35,506 nt of DNA from Candidatus Parabacteroides intestinavium (GCA_019118725.1 DWYO01000326.1:1-35506), one strand, 5' to 3'. Positions 1 through 7,340 are shown, counted from the stretch's first letter. The notes: generated by a model not told the origin, from the letters alone. A program made the numbers and translations.

Positions 1-81
1 CGAAGAAGCAATATATGGCATTATATGCAATATCAGGCAGACATTGCCGTTTATTTCGTAGAAACCCATAAAAGAGTATAA
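1..81 (+). CDS. 3' end of an unidentified gene (partial)
   Basis: Frame 1 is open from the window edge to a TAA at 79-81 and encodes 26 residues ending in VYFVETHKRV. The stop lies 3 bases before the ATG of the next gene, which is typical of an operon and is the main reason to believe this frame. The fragment is too short to assign a family. It could be the tail of any envelope or conserved hypothetical protein. Confidence 0.5.
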   Translation, partial: RRSNIWHYMQYQADIAVYFVETHKRV

Positions 82-84
82 GCA

Positions 85-555
85 ATGAAAGTGAATCTTA
101 TTATTATTATCAGCCTGTTTATGGCAACGGCAATGTCTGCCCAAAAAGGAAATATTGAACTGGAACCGCGAGTTGGATATATCCATTCCGATATCCCCGA
201 GTATCAATCCGGATTCCAAGTAGGAGCGAGGTCCTCGTTCGGCTTGTCAGAACGCTTTTCAATCACCCCGGGACTCTCATTTGCCTCATTCGGGAAAATG
301 GACAAAGTCTATTTCTTGGTGCCGGTTTATGCCTCTTACCAAATTCCCTTACAGGAATGCCGGTTACATCTGAACGCAGGTCCTTATGGACAATTTGGCT
401 CAGATCAGGATTTCGGGGTATCGGCCGAAGTAAGCGCGGAATACAAAAGATGGCAATTGGGCGCACATTATTACCAAAATCTGATAGGAGGTGAATCGTA
501 TGCCCCCGATCGGTTTGCCGGTTTATCCGTAGGATATAGGTTCAGGGTGAGATAA
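85..555 (+). CDS. small outer-membrane beta-barrel-like protein
   Basis: This 156-residue protein starts with a clear signal peptide (hydrophobic residues 4-17, likely cut after Ala-Gln near residue 20). The rest alternates polar and aromatic/hydrophobic residues in short strands and ends with an aromatic-rich strand (VGYRFRVR), the usual look of an 8-strand outer-membrane barrel of the OmpA/OMP_b-brl type. No catalytic motif is visible. It begins 3 bases after the stop of the preceding partial gene, so the two are probably co-transcribed, and a strong hairpin follows at 611-653. The barrel assignment rests on pattern, not on a recognised family signature. It could also be a periplasmic beta-sandwich protein. 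Confidence 0.65.
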   Translation: MKVNLIIIISLFMATAMSAQKGNIELEPRVGYIHSDIPEYQSGFQVGARSSFGLSERFSITPGLSFASFGKMDKVYFLVPVYASYQIPLQECRLHLNAGPYGQFGSDQDFGVSAEVSAEYKRWQLGAHYYQNLIGGESYAPDRFAGLSVGYRFRVR

Positions 556-610
556 GTCTTAATGGACTCGTGTCGGTTGGAATTTGGAAGTTTGGGTTTA
601 AAAGTTGGAA

Positions 611-653
611 GAAGGTGTGTCAAAATAAGATATTGGCACACCTTCACATTTTT
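611..653 (+). terminator. intrinsic terminator after the barrel protein
   Basis: GAAGGTGTG (611-619) pairs perfectly with CACACCTTC (637-645), and a short T-rich stretch follows (649-653). It lies between converging genes (85-555 on plus and 688-1164 on minus) and could stop transcription from both sides. Confidence 0.75.
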
Positions 654-687
654 ACGAATTAGTCGATTCACGGAATCTCGTGGCTAT

Positions 688-1164
688 TTACTTCTCCATC
701 TCTTGCGCTATCTGGCGAATATCCTGCAGGGTGAAATCGCCGGTAAGGCGCATGACGATATAATCCTCCTTGGAGTCTGTGAGCATAATCAGCTCGCTGA
801 TCTTTTCCCCCTTTTGCTTGACGAAAAAAGAGGCGCGGGTATCGTCAGACTTTACCTTCATCAGCAATTCATGCTCTTTGCCGACCACGGTGTTGAAGTC
901 CGCTTTCATCTGCTCCTTGACCTCCTGCTTTTCGGAAGTCAGGATTTGCAGATTATTGATTTTTCCTTTCAGATTCCCCAAATCCAGACCTCCTGTCCGC
1001 ATATCATCAGGCATCATTTGGAACATGGACTTGGAAATATATACCGATGTGACATTATCCTGATCGGCATACTTCTCGAACAACCGGTCTTGTGCAAAGC
1101 ACAACGAGCAGCACAAGAGAAACAATACCAGTAAACTATTTCGTGTTTTCATTCGGTTCATCAT
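688..1164 (-). CDS. DUF4252 domain protein, distal gene of the sigma operon
   Basis: A 158-residue secreted protein with a signal peptide (hydrophobic core about residues 9-24, ending CFAQ). The body matches the DUF4252 pattern: a 'YISKSMFQMMP' stretch after the signal, a central K/E-rich part, and a C-terminal 'DYIVMRLTGDFTLQDI' strand-helix. DUF4252 proteins of Bacteroidetes often sit next to ECF sigma factors; their biochemical function is not known. The start overlaps the stop of the anti-sigma candidate (ATGATGA at 1161-1164), implying translational coupling. A second DUF4252 protein opens the same operon (2042-2497), so the two probably act on the same envelope signal; this is inference. 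Confidence 0.85.
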   Translation of the reverse strand: MMNRMKTRNSLLVLFLLCCSLCFAQDRLFEKYADQDNVTSVYISKSMFQMMPDDMRTGGLDLGNLKGKINNLQILTSEKQEVKEQMKADFNTVVGKEHELLMKVKSDDTRASFFVKQKGEKISELIMLTDSKEDYIVMRLTGDFTLQDIRQIAQEMEK

Positions 1165-1556
1165 TGTATTTGTTTGTGAATTACTTGATTAACTTTTGTT
1201 ATTTCCGTTCCGGCCTGCTGCATGCTATCAAAGCCTTTGTTCAGATTTTCCGACATCACCAGCAAGGCCTGTCCTGCCACGCGGGCTGCCTCTTCCGGGT
1301 CTTTGAAGGTATCTTCCGGTTGACTTTCCGCGAAATACACTCCGGCTCCTATGCCGATAGCCAATAGGACAGAGGCCGCTATCCGGAGTCCCGCCCAACG
1401 TCTCCTTATCGGAACCCGCCGCGCCTCCTTCCGGTCCGGTTCACTGATCCGGTCGATATGCCGTTCCAGGCGTGCTTCCAGTCCCTCCGGCAATCGGGCT
1501 TCGTCCCGTAACGCTTGAGCAATCAGCTCGTCTATATTTTTTTCATTCATTTCCAT
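1161..1556 (-). CDS. single-pass membrane protein, candidate anti-sigma factor
   Basis: 131 residues: an acidic/charged cytoplasmic N-terminal part (1-55), one membrane segment at about 56-77 (AASVLLAIGIGAGVYF), and a short periplasmic tail. This layout, and the position directly after an ECF sigma gene with a 14-base overlap, suit an anti-sigma factor that holds the sigma factor at the membrane. I do not see a zinc-binding HxxxCxxC motif, so it is not a ZAS-type anti-sigma and the role is inferred from context. Met1 at 1556 and Met3 at 1550 are both possible starts. Confidence 0.65.
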   Translation of the reverse strand: MEMNEKNIDELIAQALRDEARLPEGLEARLERHIDRISEPDRKEARRVPIRRRWAGLRIAASVLLAIGIGAGVYFAESQPEDTFKDPEEAARVAGQALLVMSENLNKGFDSMQQAGTEITKVNQVIHKQIQ

Positions 1557-2055
1557 ACCATTTATAAAATTGTTCCTTTAACGTCTTTCGTGCCCGGGAA
1601 AGCAAGGTGCGGATATTTCCGGCATTCAGACCGGTAATCTCGGCGATTTCCTCCATCGAGCAATCCTCGAAACTTTGTAATCTCAACACCTGTTGTTGTT
1701 TTTCCGGGAGCCGTTGCATCCACTTTTGGATATTCCGGATTTTCTCTTTCTCCTCGGCATTCCTTTCCGGGGAAGAGTCCGCGCGCAACGCGTAAGCCTC
1801 GGTGATGTCCTCCTCATGCCGGTTTGCCCGTGGAGAGCGCAGATAATCCAGGCAGCAGTTCTTGACCCACGTGACGCAAAAGGCCTCCGGATTCCGGACC
1901 GCCTCCAGCTCTTCCCGTTTCATCCAAAGTTTGGAATAAGTTTCTTGTAAGATATCCTCCGCATCGTCTGCATTGCCCACCAGAGCGAATGCGATACGAT
2001 ACAGCTTGGGATGAAGCGGGAGGAACCGGCATTTGAAATCTTCAGCGGTCATCAT
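1543..2055 (-). CDS. RNA polymerase ECF-type sigma-70 factor
   Basis: 170 residues with the two ECF domains only. Region 2 is at about residues 10-80 and includes the RNA-polymerase-binding stretch 'DAEDILQETYSKLW'. Region 4 is at about 115-165, with 'LPEKQQQVLRLQSFEDCSMEEIAEITG' spread over the helix-turn-helix that reads the -35 element. It lacks regions 1.1 and 3, as expected for the ECF class. The start overlaps the stop of the upstream DUF4252 gene and its end overlaps the anti-sigma candidate, so it is the second gene of a coupled four-gene operon. The ECF-like promoter upstream of the first gene (2532-2557) suggests it drives its own operon. Confidence 0.93.
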   Translation of the reverse strand: MMTAEDFKCRFLPLHPKLYRIAFALVGNADDAEDILQETYSKLWMKREELEAVRNPEAFCVTWVKNCCLDYLRSPRANRHEEDITEAYALRADSSPERNAEEKEKIRNIQKWMQRLPEKQQQVLRLQSFEDCSMEEIAEITGLNAGNIRTLLSRARKTLKEQFYKWYGNE

Positions 2056-2497
2056 CGTGCTTATTCACCACTTGTGCCACATCTTCGGGTTTGATGTTCC
2101 CTTTCAGCTGGACTACCATTAAATCATCTTTGGTCAGGAAAATGACCATCTCCCGGATGGCGTTCTCTTTTATTTTGGTAAAGACCTTTATTTGCTCGTT
2201 TTCTTCATTAATCGTCGCAAAAGGTTCGAACTCGGAATCTTTCAGTTGGCGGATATCCTTACGGTATTTGTCCAAAGTCTCTGAAGAACAGTCCTCCAGG
2301 CAAAGAACATTTATACTATTCACGCCCATCGTTTCGGTAAAAAGGCTGGCAATCTTCATGACCACCGGTCCCATGGTTATATGTGTCAAGTCCTTTTTGT
2401 GTTGTAAATCCTTCAAGAATTCATTCATATTCTTCGCCTGCATTCCCATACTTGATAAAGCGAGCAGGCTCGCCATCCATACATATTTTGCTTTCAT
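2042..2497 (-). CDS. DUF4252 domain protein, first gene of the sigma operon
   Basis: 151 residues with a signal peptide (about 1-21, ending MQA) followed by a DUF4252-like body: an N-terminal hydrophobic helix 'VVMKIASLFTE', a central charged region with FEPFATI, and C-terminal 'DDLMVVQLKGNIKPEDVAQVV', parallel to the C-terminus of the other DUF4252 protein at 688-1164. The two are clearly diverged paralogues in one operon. It is preceded by a candidate ECF promoter, with the ATG about 35 bases from the -10 element, and overlaps the sigma gene by 14 bases. Likely a periplasmic sensor or effector; function unknown. Confidence 0.82.
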   Translation of the reverse strand: MKAKYVWMASLLALSSMGMQAKNMNEFLKDLQHKKDLTHITMGPVVMKIASLFTETMGVNSINVLCLEDCSSETLDKYRKDIRQLKDSEFEPFATINEENEQIKVFTKIKENAIREMVIFLTKDDLMVVQLKGNIKPEDVAQVVNKHDDDR

Positions 2498-2531
2498 GTT
2501 GTATAAGTTTTAATTGGTTTTCTATAATTAA

Positions 2532-2557
2532 GACGAGATGCAGGAAGGTTTTGTTAC
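2532..2557 (-). promoter_or_regulatory. candidate ECF-sigma promoter of the DUF4252/sigma operon
   Basis: On the minus strand GTAAC (2557-2553) is followed after 17 bases by CGTC (2535-2532), then TTAATT. An AAC-type -35 and CGTC-type -10 at this spacing are the usual recognition elements of many ECF sigma factors. The position, about 35 bases before the first ATG, suggests autoregulation by the sigma factor in the operon. No TAnnTTTG housekeeping box is evident here. Confidence 0.55.
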
Positions 2558-2570
2558 AAAAAAAGTGAAG

Positions 2571-2612
2571 AAAGGGGCTGTGTCAAAATGAATGTTTTGA
2601 TGCAGCCCCTTT
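2571..2612 (-). terminator. intrinsic terminator downstream of the NigD-like gene
   Basis: AAAGGGGCTG (2571-2580) pairs perfectly with CAGCCCCTTT (2603-2612); the inner TCAAAA/TTTTGA arms extend it. On the minus strand it is followed by a T-rich tract ending in seven T. It separates the NigD-like gene from the sigma operon promoter. Confidence 0.7.
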
Positions 2613-2614
2613 AA

Positions 2615-2667
2615 GGTGTGTCAGAATTAGCAAAAAATAACGCAGCAGTTTGCAATTATGACACACC
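2615..2667 (-). repeat. second hairpin in tandem with the terminator
   Basis: GGTGTGTCA (2615-2623) pairs with TGACACACC (2659-2667), and the helix continues with AATT/AATT and GCAAA/TTTGC. It lies 18 bases behind the NigD-like stop codon and directly before the terminator at 2571-2612. Its GGTGTGTCA core is shared with the hairpin at 611-645. Confidence 0.6.
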
Positions 2668-2684
2668 GTCCGTCCAACTTCCGA

Positions 2685-3431
2685 CTATTCCATCATTAAC
2701 GTGCTCCGCTCGGCGGCTATAGCTGAGCTGACGGGAGAGGATTTGCGTGTGCAATAATCAAACTCCGTTGATTTCTCGCCACTATACGAGTGCCAGGCCA
2801 GTTTCAGTTTTACGGTTTTCCCTTGCGTGTCCGGAAGGCTGTCCAGGTTGAATGCGACTAATCCATCAGCCATAGGCCCGCCCGTATTGCCGAACGCATT
2901 GTGGCGGAATTCCACTTCGTAGGGATTCTCCGGATTCTGGTTCAGCAAAAGATTGACGAAATGCTTCGCTCCGGAGCTTCCCACCTCCGTACGGAAGCGT
3001 AACGTCAGATAGCCGTCCTCGGCGATGGTTACCCAGTCGTTTACCATCTCTACCGGATCGGTTCCATAGACCGAATCATTCTTCAGACCCAAATCAGGAG
3101 CGGGTTGCTTGGTCAGGATACTATCTATCCAGTTCACCTGCACGGCATGCGTATAGCCCTCGCTCGGACGGTCTACAAACTCGAAGTTGGTCAAGGCACG
3201 CACCTCTTTCTTTCCGAAAGGTGAGGCGTTGAGGTTGACCGGAAGCAGGGTTGTCGTATCATCCAATTGCAGATAAAAGGAATCGTTTTCCGTTGTTTTT
3301 ACGGTAACAATAGCATTCGGTACACTCATATAATAGTAATTATTGTCATCATCATCCAGGCAGGACTGAGAACCCAACGCAACGAGCAAAGCCATCGCTG
3401 ACATGTACCATTTCTTCATACGTTTTTTCAT
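2685..3431 (-). CDS. NigD-like lipoprotein
   Basis: 248 residues. The N-terminus is a lipoprotein signal with hydrophobic segment 9-20 and Cys24 followed by LDDDDNN. A run of acidic residues right after the lipidated Cys is the surface-export signal described for Bacteroidetes lipoproteins, so the protein is probably exposed on the cell surface. The rest has the NigD-like two-part layout: an N-terminal OB-like beta domain ('NAIVTVKTTENDSFYLQLDD') and a C-terminal beta sandwich ('DGYLTLRFRT', then 'EVEFRHNAFG'). NigD was named for the nig locus of Bacteroides; its biochemical role is unknown. It is transcribed alone, away from porX. Confidence 0.85.
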   Translation of the reverse strand: MKKRMKKWYMSAMALLVALGSQSCLDDDDNNYYYMSVPNAIVTVKTTENDSFYLQLDDTTTLLPVNLNASPFGKKEVRALTNFEFVDRPSEGYTHAVQVNWIDSILTKQPAPDLGLKNDSVYGTDPVEMVNDWVTIAEDGYLTLRFRTEVGSSGAKHFVNLLLNQNPENPYEVEFRHNAFGNTGGPMADGLVAFNLDSLPDTQGKTVKLKLAWHSYSGEKSTEFDYCTRKSSPVSSAIAAERSTLMME

Positions 3432-3528
3432 ATCGTTCGTTTTTTACATTAAGACTACATACACTATGAAGCAATTCGAGGGGAAAATGCTGCATGACCG
3501 GGAGGAAAAAAGTGGAAGTACCCGACCG

Positions 3529-3628
3529 AAAAATCGTCTAACGGATGTGCAACTTTCGTCTAACAACTGTGTACGTTGCTTCTAACAGCTGTTAGACGAA
3601 AGTTGCACGACTGTCAGACGATTTTTTT
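3529..3628. repeat. long inverted repeat with 22-bp-spaced GTCTAAC motifs
   Basis: The arms 3529-3569 and 3586-3626 are near-complete reverse complements. GTCTAAC occurs at 3536 and 3558, with TTCTAAC at 3580. In inverse orientation GTTAGAC occurs at 3591 and GTCAGAC at 3613. All spacings within one orientation are exactly 22 bp. The centre TCTAACAGCTGTTAGA (3581-3596) is a perfect palindrome, and seven T follow the right arm. It occupies the divergent gap between the NigD-like gene and porX, so it is badly placed to terminate either one. It may be a multi-site operator or a small mobile repeat. Confidence 0.75.
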
Positions 3629-3684
3629 ATCGTTATCTTTCTGGAAAAAGATAGGATATGGGGATGAAAAAACGATATTTTGTG

Positions 3685-3692
3685 TATCTTCG
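3685..3692 (+). promoter_or_regulatory. candidate -7 box of porX
   Basis: TATCTTCG departs from the Bacteroidetes TAnnTTTG box at one position and lies 45 bases before the porX ATG. No TTTG -33 element is obvious at the right spacing, so this is a weak call. Confidence 0.35.
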
Positions 3693-3737
3693 CAAGAAAA
3701 AGCAGGATTTGGCGTTATATATAAAAACTCAGATAGT

Positions 3738-5282
3738 ATGAAGAAAGACAGAGTACTTTGGGCAGACGATGAAATCGATTTGTTGAAACCGCATATTCTT
3801 TTCTTGCAGGAGAAAGGGTACGAGGTCGTTCCGGTAATCAGCGGGCAGGATGCCATCGATTGTTGTCGGGAGGAGAGTTTTGACATTATCTTTTTGGATG
3901 AGAATATGCCTGGACTTACCGGCCTGGAGACGTTGTCGCACATCAAGGAGATCGCCCCGAACGTGCCGGTGGTTATGGTGACCAAGAGTGAGGAAGAGAG
4001 CATCATGAACCAGGCTATCGGGAACAAGATAGCCGATTACCTGATCAAGCCGGTCAATCCCCACCAGCTCCTCCTTTCCATCAAGAAGAATGTCCATAAG
4101 AATGTCATCATCTCGCAGACTACGACCGAGAGTTACCAGCAGGAGTTCGGACGGATCGGAATGCAGATCAATGACTCGCTGACCACCCGCGACTGGATGG
4201 AGGTGTACAAGAAACTTATCTATTGGGAACTGGAACTGGAGAGCAGTCAGGTGCCCATGACCGATATGCTCCTGATGCAAAAAGAGGAGGCAAACAATGC
4301 CTTCGGGAAATTTGTCCGGAAGAATTACGAGAGCTGGATAAACAATTCGGCGGAAAGGCCTTTGATGAGTCCCGACCTGTTCAAGAAGCGTATCTTCCCG
4401 ATGCTTGAGGAGGGCGAGAAGGTGTTCTTCATCCTGATTGATAATTTCCGGATGGACCAGTGGCGCGTGGTAAAAGATCTGTTGGCGGAATTTTATACGT
4501 TTGACGAGGATATGTACTACAGCATTCTCCCGACCGCTACGCAATATGCCCGCAACGCGATTTTCTCGGGGCTGATGCCTTTGCAAATCGAGCAACTTTT
4601 CCCGGAGCTGTGGGTAGACGAGGAAAGCGAGGAGGGGAAGAACCTGAACGAGGCGCCGCTCATTCAGACACAGATCAAGCGTTTCCGGAAGGATTATACC
4701 TTTTCATACAACAAGGTGCATGACTCGCAATATGGCGAGAAGCTTTTGGGAATGATTCCCTCTCTGTTGAAGAACCAGCTGAATGTCGTGGTACTCAACT
4801 TTGTGGATATGCTCTCGCACGCCCGTACGGAAAGCAAGATGATCCGCGAACTGGCCCAAAGCGAAGCGGCTTACCGAAGCCTGACCCGCTCGTGGTTCCA
4901 GCATTCCACGACCTTGGAACTGTTCCGGCGTATCGCCCGGACAGGGTATAAGGTGATTGTCACCACCGACCACGGGACAATCCGCGTCAATTCGCCGGTA
5001 AAGGTCATCGGAGACCGGAACACGAATACCAACCTCCGGTATAAGCTGGGCAAGAATCTCAATTATAACCCGAAAGAGGTCTACGAGATACGCAATCCGG
5101 AAAAAGTAGGCTTGCCTTCGCCCAACCTGAGCACAAAATATATCTTTGCCCTCGGAGAGAGCTTTTTTGCTTATCCGAACAACTATAATTATTACGTTTC
5201 TTACTATAAGAATACTTTCCAGCATGGGGGGATTTCGATGGAGGAAATGCTGATTCCGTTCATCACCTTGATGCCTAAATGA
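3738..5282 (+). CDS. porX: PorX: response regulator with PglZ phosphodiesterase domain
   Basis: 514 residues from the ATG at 3738. The reading frame is open further upstream to 3576, but the CheY-like fold starts at MKKDRVLWADDE, which fixes the start. Residues 1-120 are a receiver domain with acidic pair Asp10/Asp11, phosphoacceptor Asp54 in 'FLDENMPG' and conserved Lys near 105 ('YLIKPVNP'). A helical linker follows. The C-terminal half is a PglZ domain of the alkaline-phosphatase superfamily, with 'LIDNFRMDQWR', 'NFVDMLSHARTESK' and 'VTTDHGTIR' supplying likely metal ligands. In Porphyromonas and Flavobacterium PorX with the kinase PorY controls type IX secretion genes, and its PglZ domain cleaves phosphodiesters. 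No porY or secretion gene is in the window. Confidence 0.93.
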   Translation: MKKDRVLWADDEIDLLKPHILFLQEKGYEVVPVISGQDAIDCCREESFDIIFLDENMPGLTGLETLSHIKEIAPNVPVVMVTKSEEESIMNQAIGNKIADYLIKPVNPHQLLLSIKKNVHKNVIISQTTTESYQQEFGRIGMQINDSLTTRDWMEVYKKLIYWELELESSQVPMTDMLLMQKEEANNAFGKFVRKNYESWINNSAERPLMSPDLFKKRIFPMLEEGEKVFFILIDNFRMDQWRVVKDLLAEFYTFDEDMYYSILPTATQYARNAIFSGLMPLQIEQLFPELWVDEESEEGKNLNEAPLIQTQIKRFRKDYTFSYNKVHDSQYGEKLLGMIPSLLKNQLNVVVLNFVDMLSHARTESKMIRELAQSEAAYRSLTRSWFQHSTTLELFRRIARTGYKVIVTTDHGTIRVNSPVKVIGDRNTNTNLRYKLGKNLNYNPKEVYEIRNPEKVGLPSPNLSTKYIFALGESFFAYPNNYNYYVSYYKNTFQHGGISMEEMLIPFITLMPK

Positions 5283-5346
5283 AAGAAAATGGGGATTGTA
5301 AGAAAAATGTAATCTGATACACATACAATCGTAACCTAAAAAGCAT

Positions 5347-5354
5347 TATCTTTG
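5347..5354 (+). promoter_or_regulatory. -7 box upstream of the LpxH-like gene
   Basis: TATCTTTG fits the Bacteroidetes TAnnTTTG box exactly and ends 22 bases before the ATG at 5377, which would give a very short leader. A clear TTTG at -33 is lacking. It implies that the LpxH-like gene and its coupled glycosyltransferase are transcribed separately from porX. Confidence 0.55.
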
Positions 5355-5376
5355 GGTCAAATATAGAAAAAACTCC

Positions 5377-6177
5377 ATGTATCTACGAAAACATTACCGC
5401 ACAATCGTCCTTTCGGACATTCATTTAGGAACGACCCACTCGAAAGTTGAGGAAGTGAGCAACTTCTTGCGTGCCGTCAATTGCGACCGCTTGATTCTGA
5501 ACGGAGATATTATCGACGGATGGCATATCAAAAAGAACGGCACACGGAAGTGGCAGGCCTCGCATACGCAATTCTTCAAAATCATCATGAAGATGATGGA
5601 AAAATGCGGGACTGAGGTGATTTATGTCCGGGGGAATCACGATGATTTCCTGGACAATCTCGCTCCTATACGCTTCGCGAATATCCAAATCGTGAAAGAG
5701 TATGAGCTGGATTGCGGAGAGAAACGCTATTTCGTGACACACGGAGATATATTTGACCGGGTCACCACGCAGATGAAATGGCTGGCGCATTTGGGCGATG
5801 CCGGTTATACTTTCCTGCTTTGGTTCAACGGCTGGTACAACCGCTATCGGGCATGGCGGGGAATGCCCTACGACTCGCTTTCGCAACGCATCAAGCAAAA
5901 GGTGAAGAGCGCTGTGTCTTATATCTCCGATTTCGAACAGACCTTGGCCGATTTTGCCTCGGCGCGCAAGTGCGATGGCATTATCTGCGGACATATCCAC
6001 CACCCGGAGAACCGGTATTACGGGAATGTGCATTACCTGAATTCGGGGGATTGGGTCGAGACGCTGTCTGCCTTGGTGGAAAATGAGAATGGCGAATGGA
6101 ATATCGTCTATTATTCGGAAATTGCCAGTGAGGAATTACAGGCTAAACTAACATCTAACATATTATCCGCATCATGA
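5377..6177 (+). CDS. metallophosphoesterase, UDP-2,3-diacylglucosamine diphosphatase-like
   Basis: 266 residues with the full set of calcineurin-like metal-site motifs: Asp14-x-His16, GD at 43-44 with Asp47, GNHD at 86-89, THGD at 121-124 and GHIHHP at 205-210. This arrangement and size fit the LpxH/UDP-2,3-diacylglucosamine diphosphatase family, which hydrolyses the pyrophosphate of a lipid A precursor on the inner face of the cytoplasmic membrane. The substrate is inferred by family and could be a different nucleotide-sugar lipid, since Bacteroidetes carry several related enzymes. The stop overlaps the ATG of the next gene (ATGA), tying it to a glycosyltransferase and favouring an envelope glycolipid role. 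Confidence 0.82.
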   Translation: MYLRKHYRTIVLSDIHLGTTHSKVEEVSNFLRAVNCDRLILNGDIIDGWHIKKNGTRKWQASHTQFFKIIMKMMEKCGTEVIYVRGNHDDFLDNLAPIRFANIQIVKEYELDCGEKRYFVTHGDIFDRVTTQMKWLAHLGDAGYTFLLWFNGWYNRYRAWRGMPYDSLSQRIKQKVKSAVSYISDFEQTLADFASARKCDGIICGHIHHPENRYYGNVHYLNSGDWVETLSALVENENGEWNIVYYSEIASEELQAKLTSNILSAS

Positions 6178-7340
6178 AATATTTGTTTATTGTACAAGGT
6201 GAAGGGCGCGGACATCTGACACAATGCATCGCGCTGGAAGAGATGCTGAGACGGAACGGGCACGAGGTGGTCGAGGTGCTGGTCGGGAAGAGCGCGGCCC
6301 GCGAATTGCCTGCCTTTTTCCAGCAAAAGATAAAAGCTCCGGTCTACCGGTTCGAGAGTCCGAACTTCTTGCCCTCTGCGGCCAACAAACGCAATAATTT
6401 GTGGCGGAGCGTAACCTATAACTTGTGCAAAATCCCGACTTACCTGAAGAGCATTCGTTTCATCAAGCAACATATCCAAGAGAGCCGGGCCGATGTCGTC
6501 ATCAACTTTTATGAATTGCTGACGGGCTTTTGCTATGCGTTCTATTATATCGGTGTCCCACAGATATGCATCGGGCACCAATACTTGTTCCTGCATAAGG
6601 ATTTTGAATTGCCGGAGATACACCGGGCCAAGATCGGAACACTTAATTTCTTCTCCCGTCTGACCAGTATCGGCGCGGAGCAACGGCTGGCGCTTTCTTT
6701 CCACGAGATGCCCGAAGATACGAGACACCGGATCCGTGTGGTGCCTCCCTTGCTCCGGAAAGAGGTCTTTTCCCTGGAACCGAAAACAGGGGATTATATA
6801 CATGGCTACATGCTGAATTCAGGCTTTGCCGAAAATGTCCTGGAATGGCATAAGAAGCGTCCCGAAACGCCTTTGTGCTTCTTTTGGGATCGCAAAGGGG
6901 AACATACGGTAAAGCAAGTGGACGAGACGTTGAGCTTCCATCCGCTGGACGATAAGAAATTCCTGGAGATGATGAGCGGATGCCGGGCGTATGCCAGTAC
7001 CGCGGGATTCGAATCCATTTGTGAGGCGATGTATCTGGGTAAGCCTATCCTGATGGTTCCGGCGCATATCGAACAGGATTGCAATGCCTATGATGCGGCA
7101 CGCAACGGAGCGGGCATCGTCTCGAAGGATTTCAATCTGGATGGCTTGTTGAATTTCGCTCAGACCTACCGGACTAACGTGACGTTCCGTCCGTGGGTGA
7201 ATAGTGCGCCTTATAAAATCTTGCATGAACTGGCGCAAGAGGCACATGCCACCTGCCTGCGGAGGTCCTTGCAAAGCTATTACTATTATTTTCTGATGAA
7301 AAAAGTTTATCTCAAAAACCTGTTGGTGGGAAGACATTGA
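6174..7340 (+). CDS. GT-B fold glycosyltransferase (MurG/MJ1255-like)
   Basis: 388 residues. The N-terminal domain opens with a Rossmann strand and a glycine-rich loop, GEGRGHLTQ at 9-17, typical of glycosyltransferase family 28/MJ1255-like enzymes. The C-terminal domain has 'STAGFESICEAMYLGKPILM' (about 274-293) followed by 'EQDCNAYDAARNGAG', the nucleotide-sugar site pattern of this group. No signal peptide is present; it should work at the cytoplasmic face. The start codon overlaps the stop of the LpxH-like gene, so the two proteins are translationally coupled and probably act on one lipid or lipid-linked sugar. Sugar donor and acceptor cannot be told from sequence. Confidence 0.83.
   Translation: MKYLFIVQGEGRGHLTQCIALEEMLRRNGHEVVEVLVGKSAARELPAFFQQKIKAPVYRFESPNFLPSAANKRNNLWRSVTYNLCKIPTYLKSIRFIKQHIQESRADVVINFYELLTGFCYAFYYIGVPQICIGHQYLFLHKDFELPEIHRAKIGTLNFFSRLTSIGAEQRLALSFHEMPEDTRHRIRVVPPLLRKEVFSLEPKTGDYIHGYMLNSGFAENVLEWHKKRPETPLCFFWDRKGEHTVKQVDETLSFHPLDDKKFLEMMSGCRAYASTAGFESICEAMYLGKPILMVPAHIEQDCNAYDAARNGAGIVSKDFNLDGLLNFAQTYRTNVTFRPWVNSAPYKILHELAQEAHATCLRRSLQSYYYYFLMKKVYLKNLLVGRH

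Noticed and set aside
562..1134. A 190-residue plus-strand frame over the DUF4252 gene
   Set aside because: It runs through the terminator hairpin and the complement of a clear secreted protein; no signal or motif.
3576..3737. An upstream extension of porX by 54 residues
   Set aside because: The extension encodes an unstructured leader over the inverted repeat, whereas the receiver domain begins at Met 3738.
3729..4595. A 288-residue minus-strand frame over porX
   Set aside because: A shadow of porX in the complementary frame, with no family motif and no promoter.
6111..6803. A 230-residue minus-strand frame over the glycosyltransferase
   Set aside because: Fully overlapped by a well-supported gene and lacking any recognisable motif.
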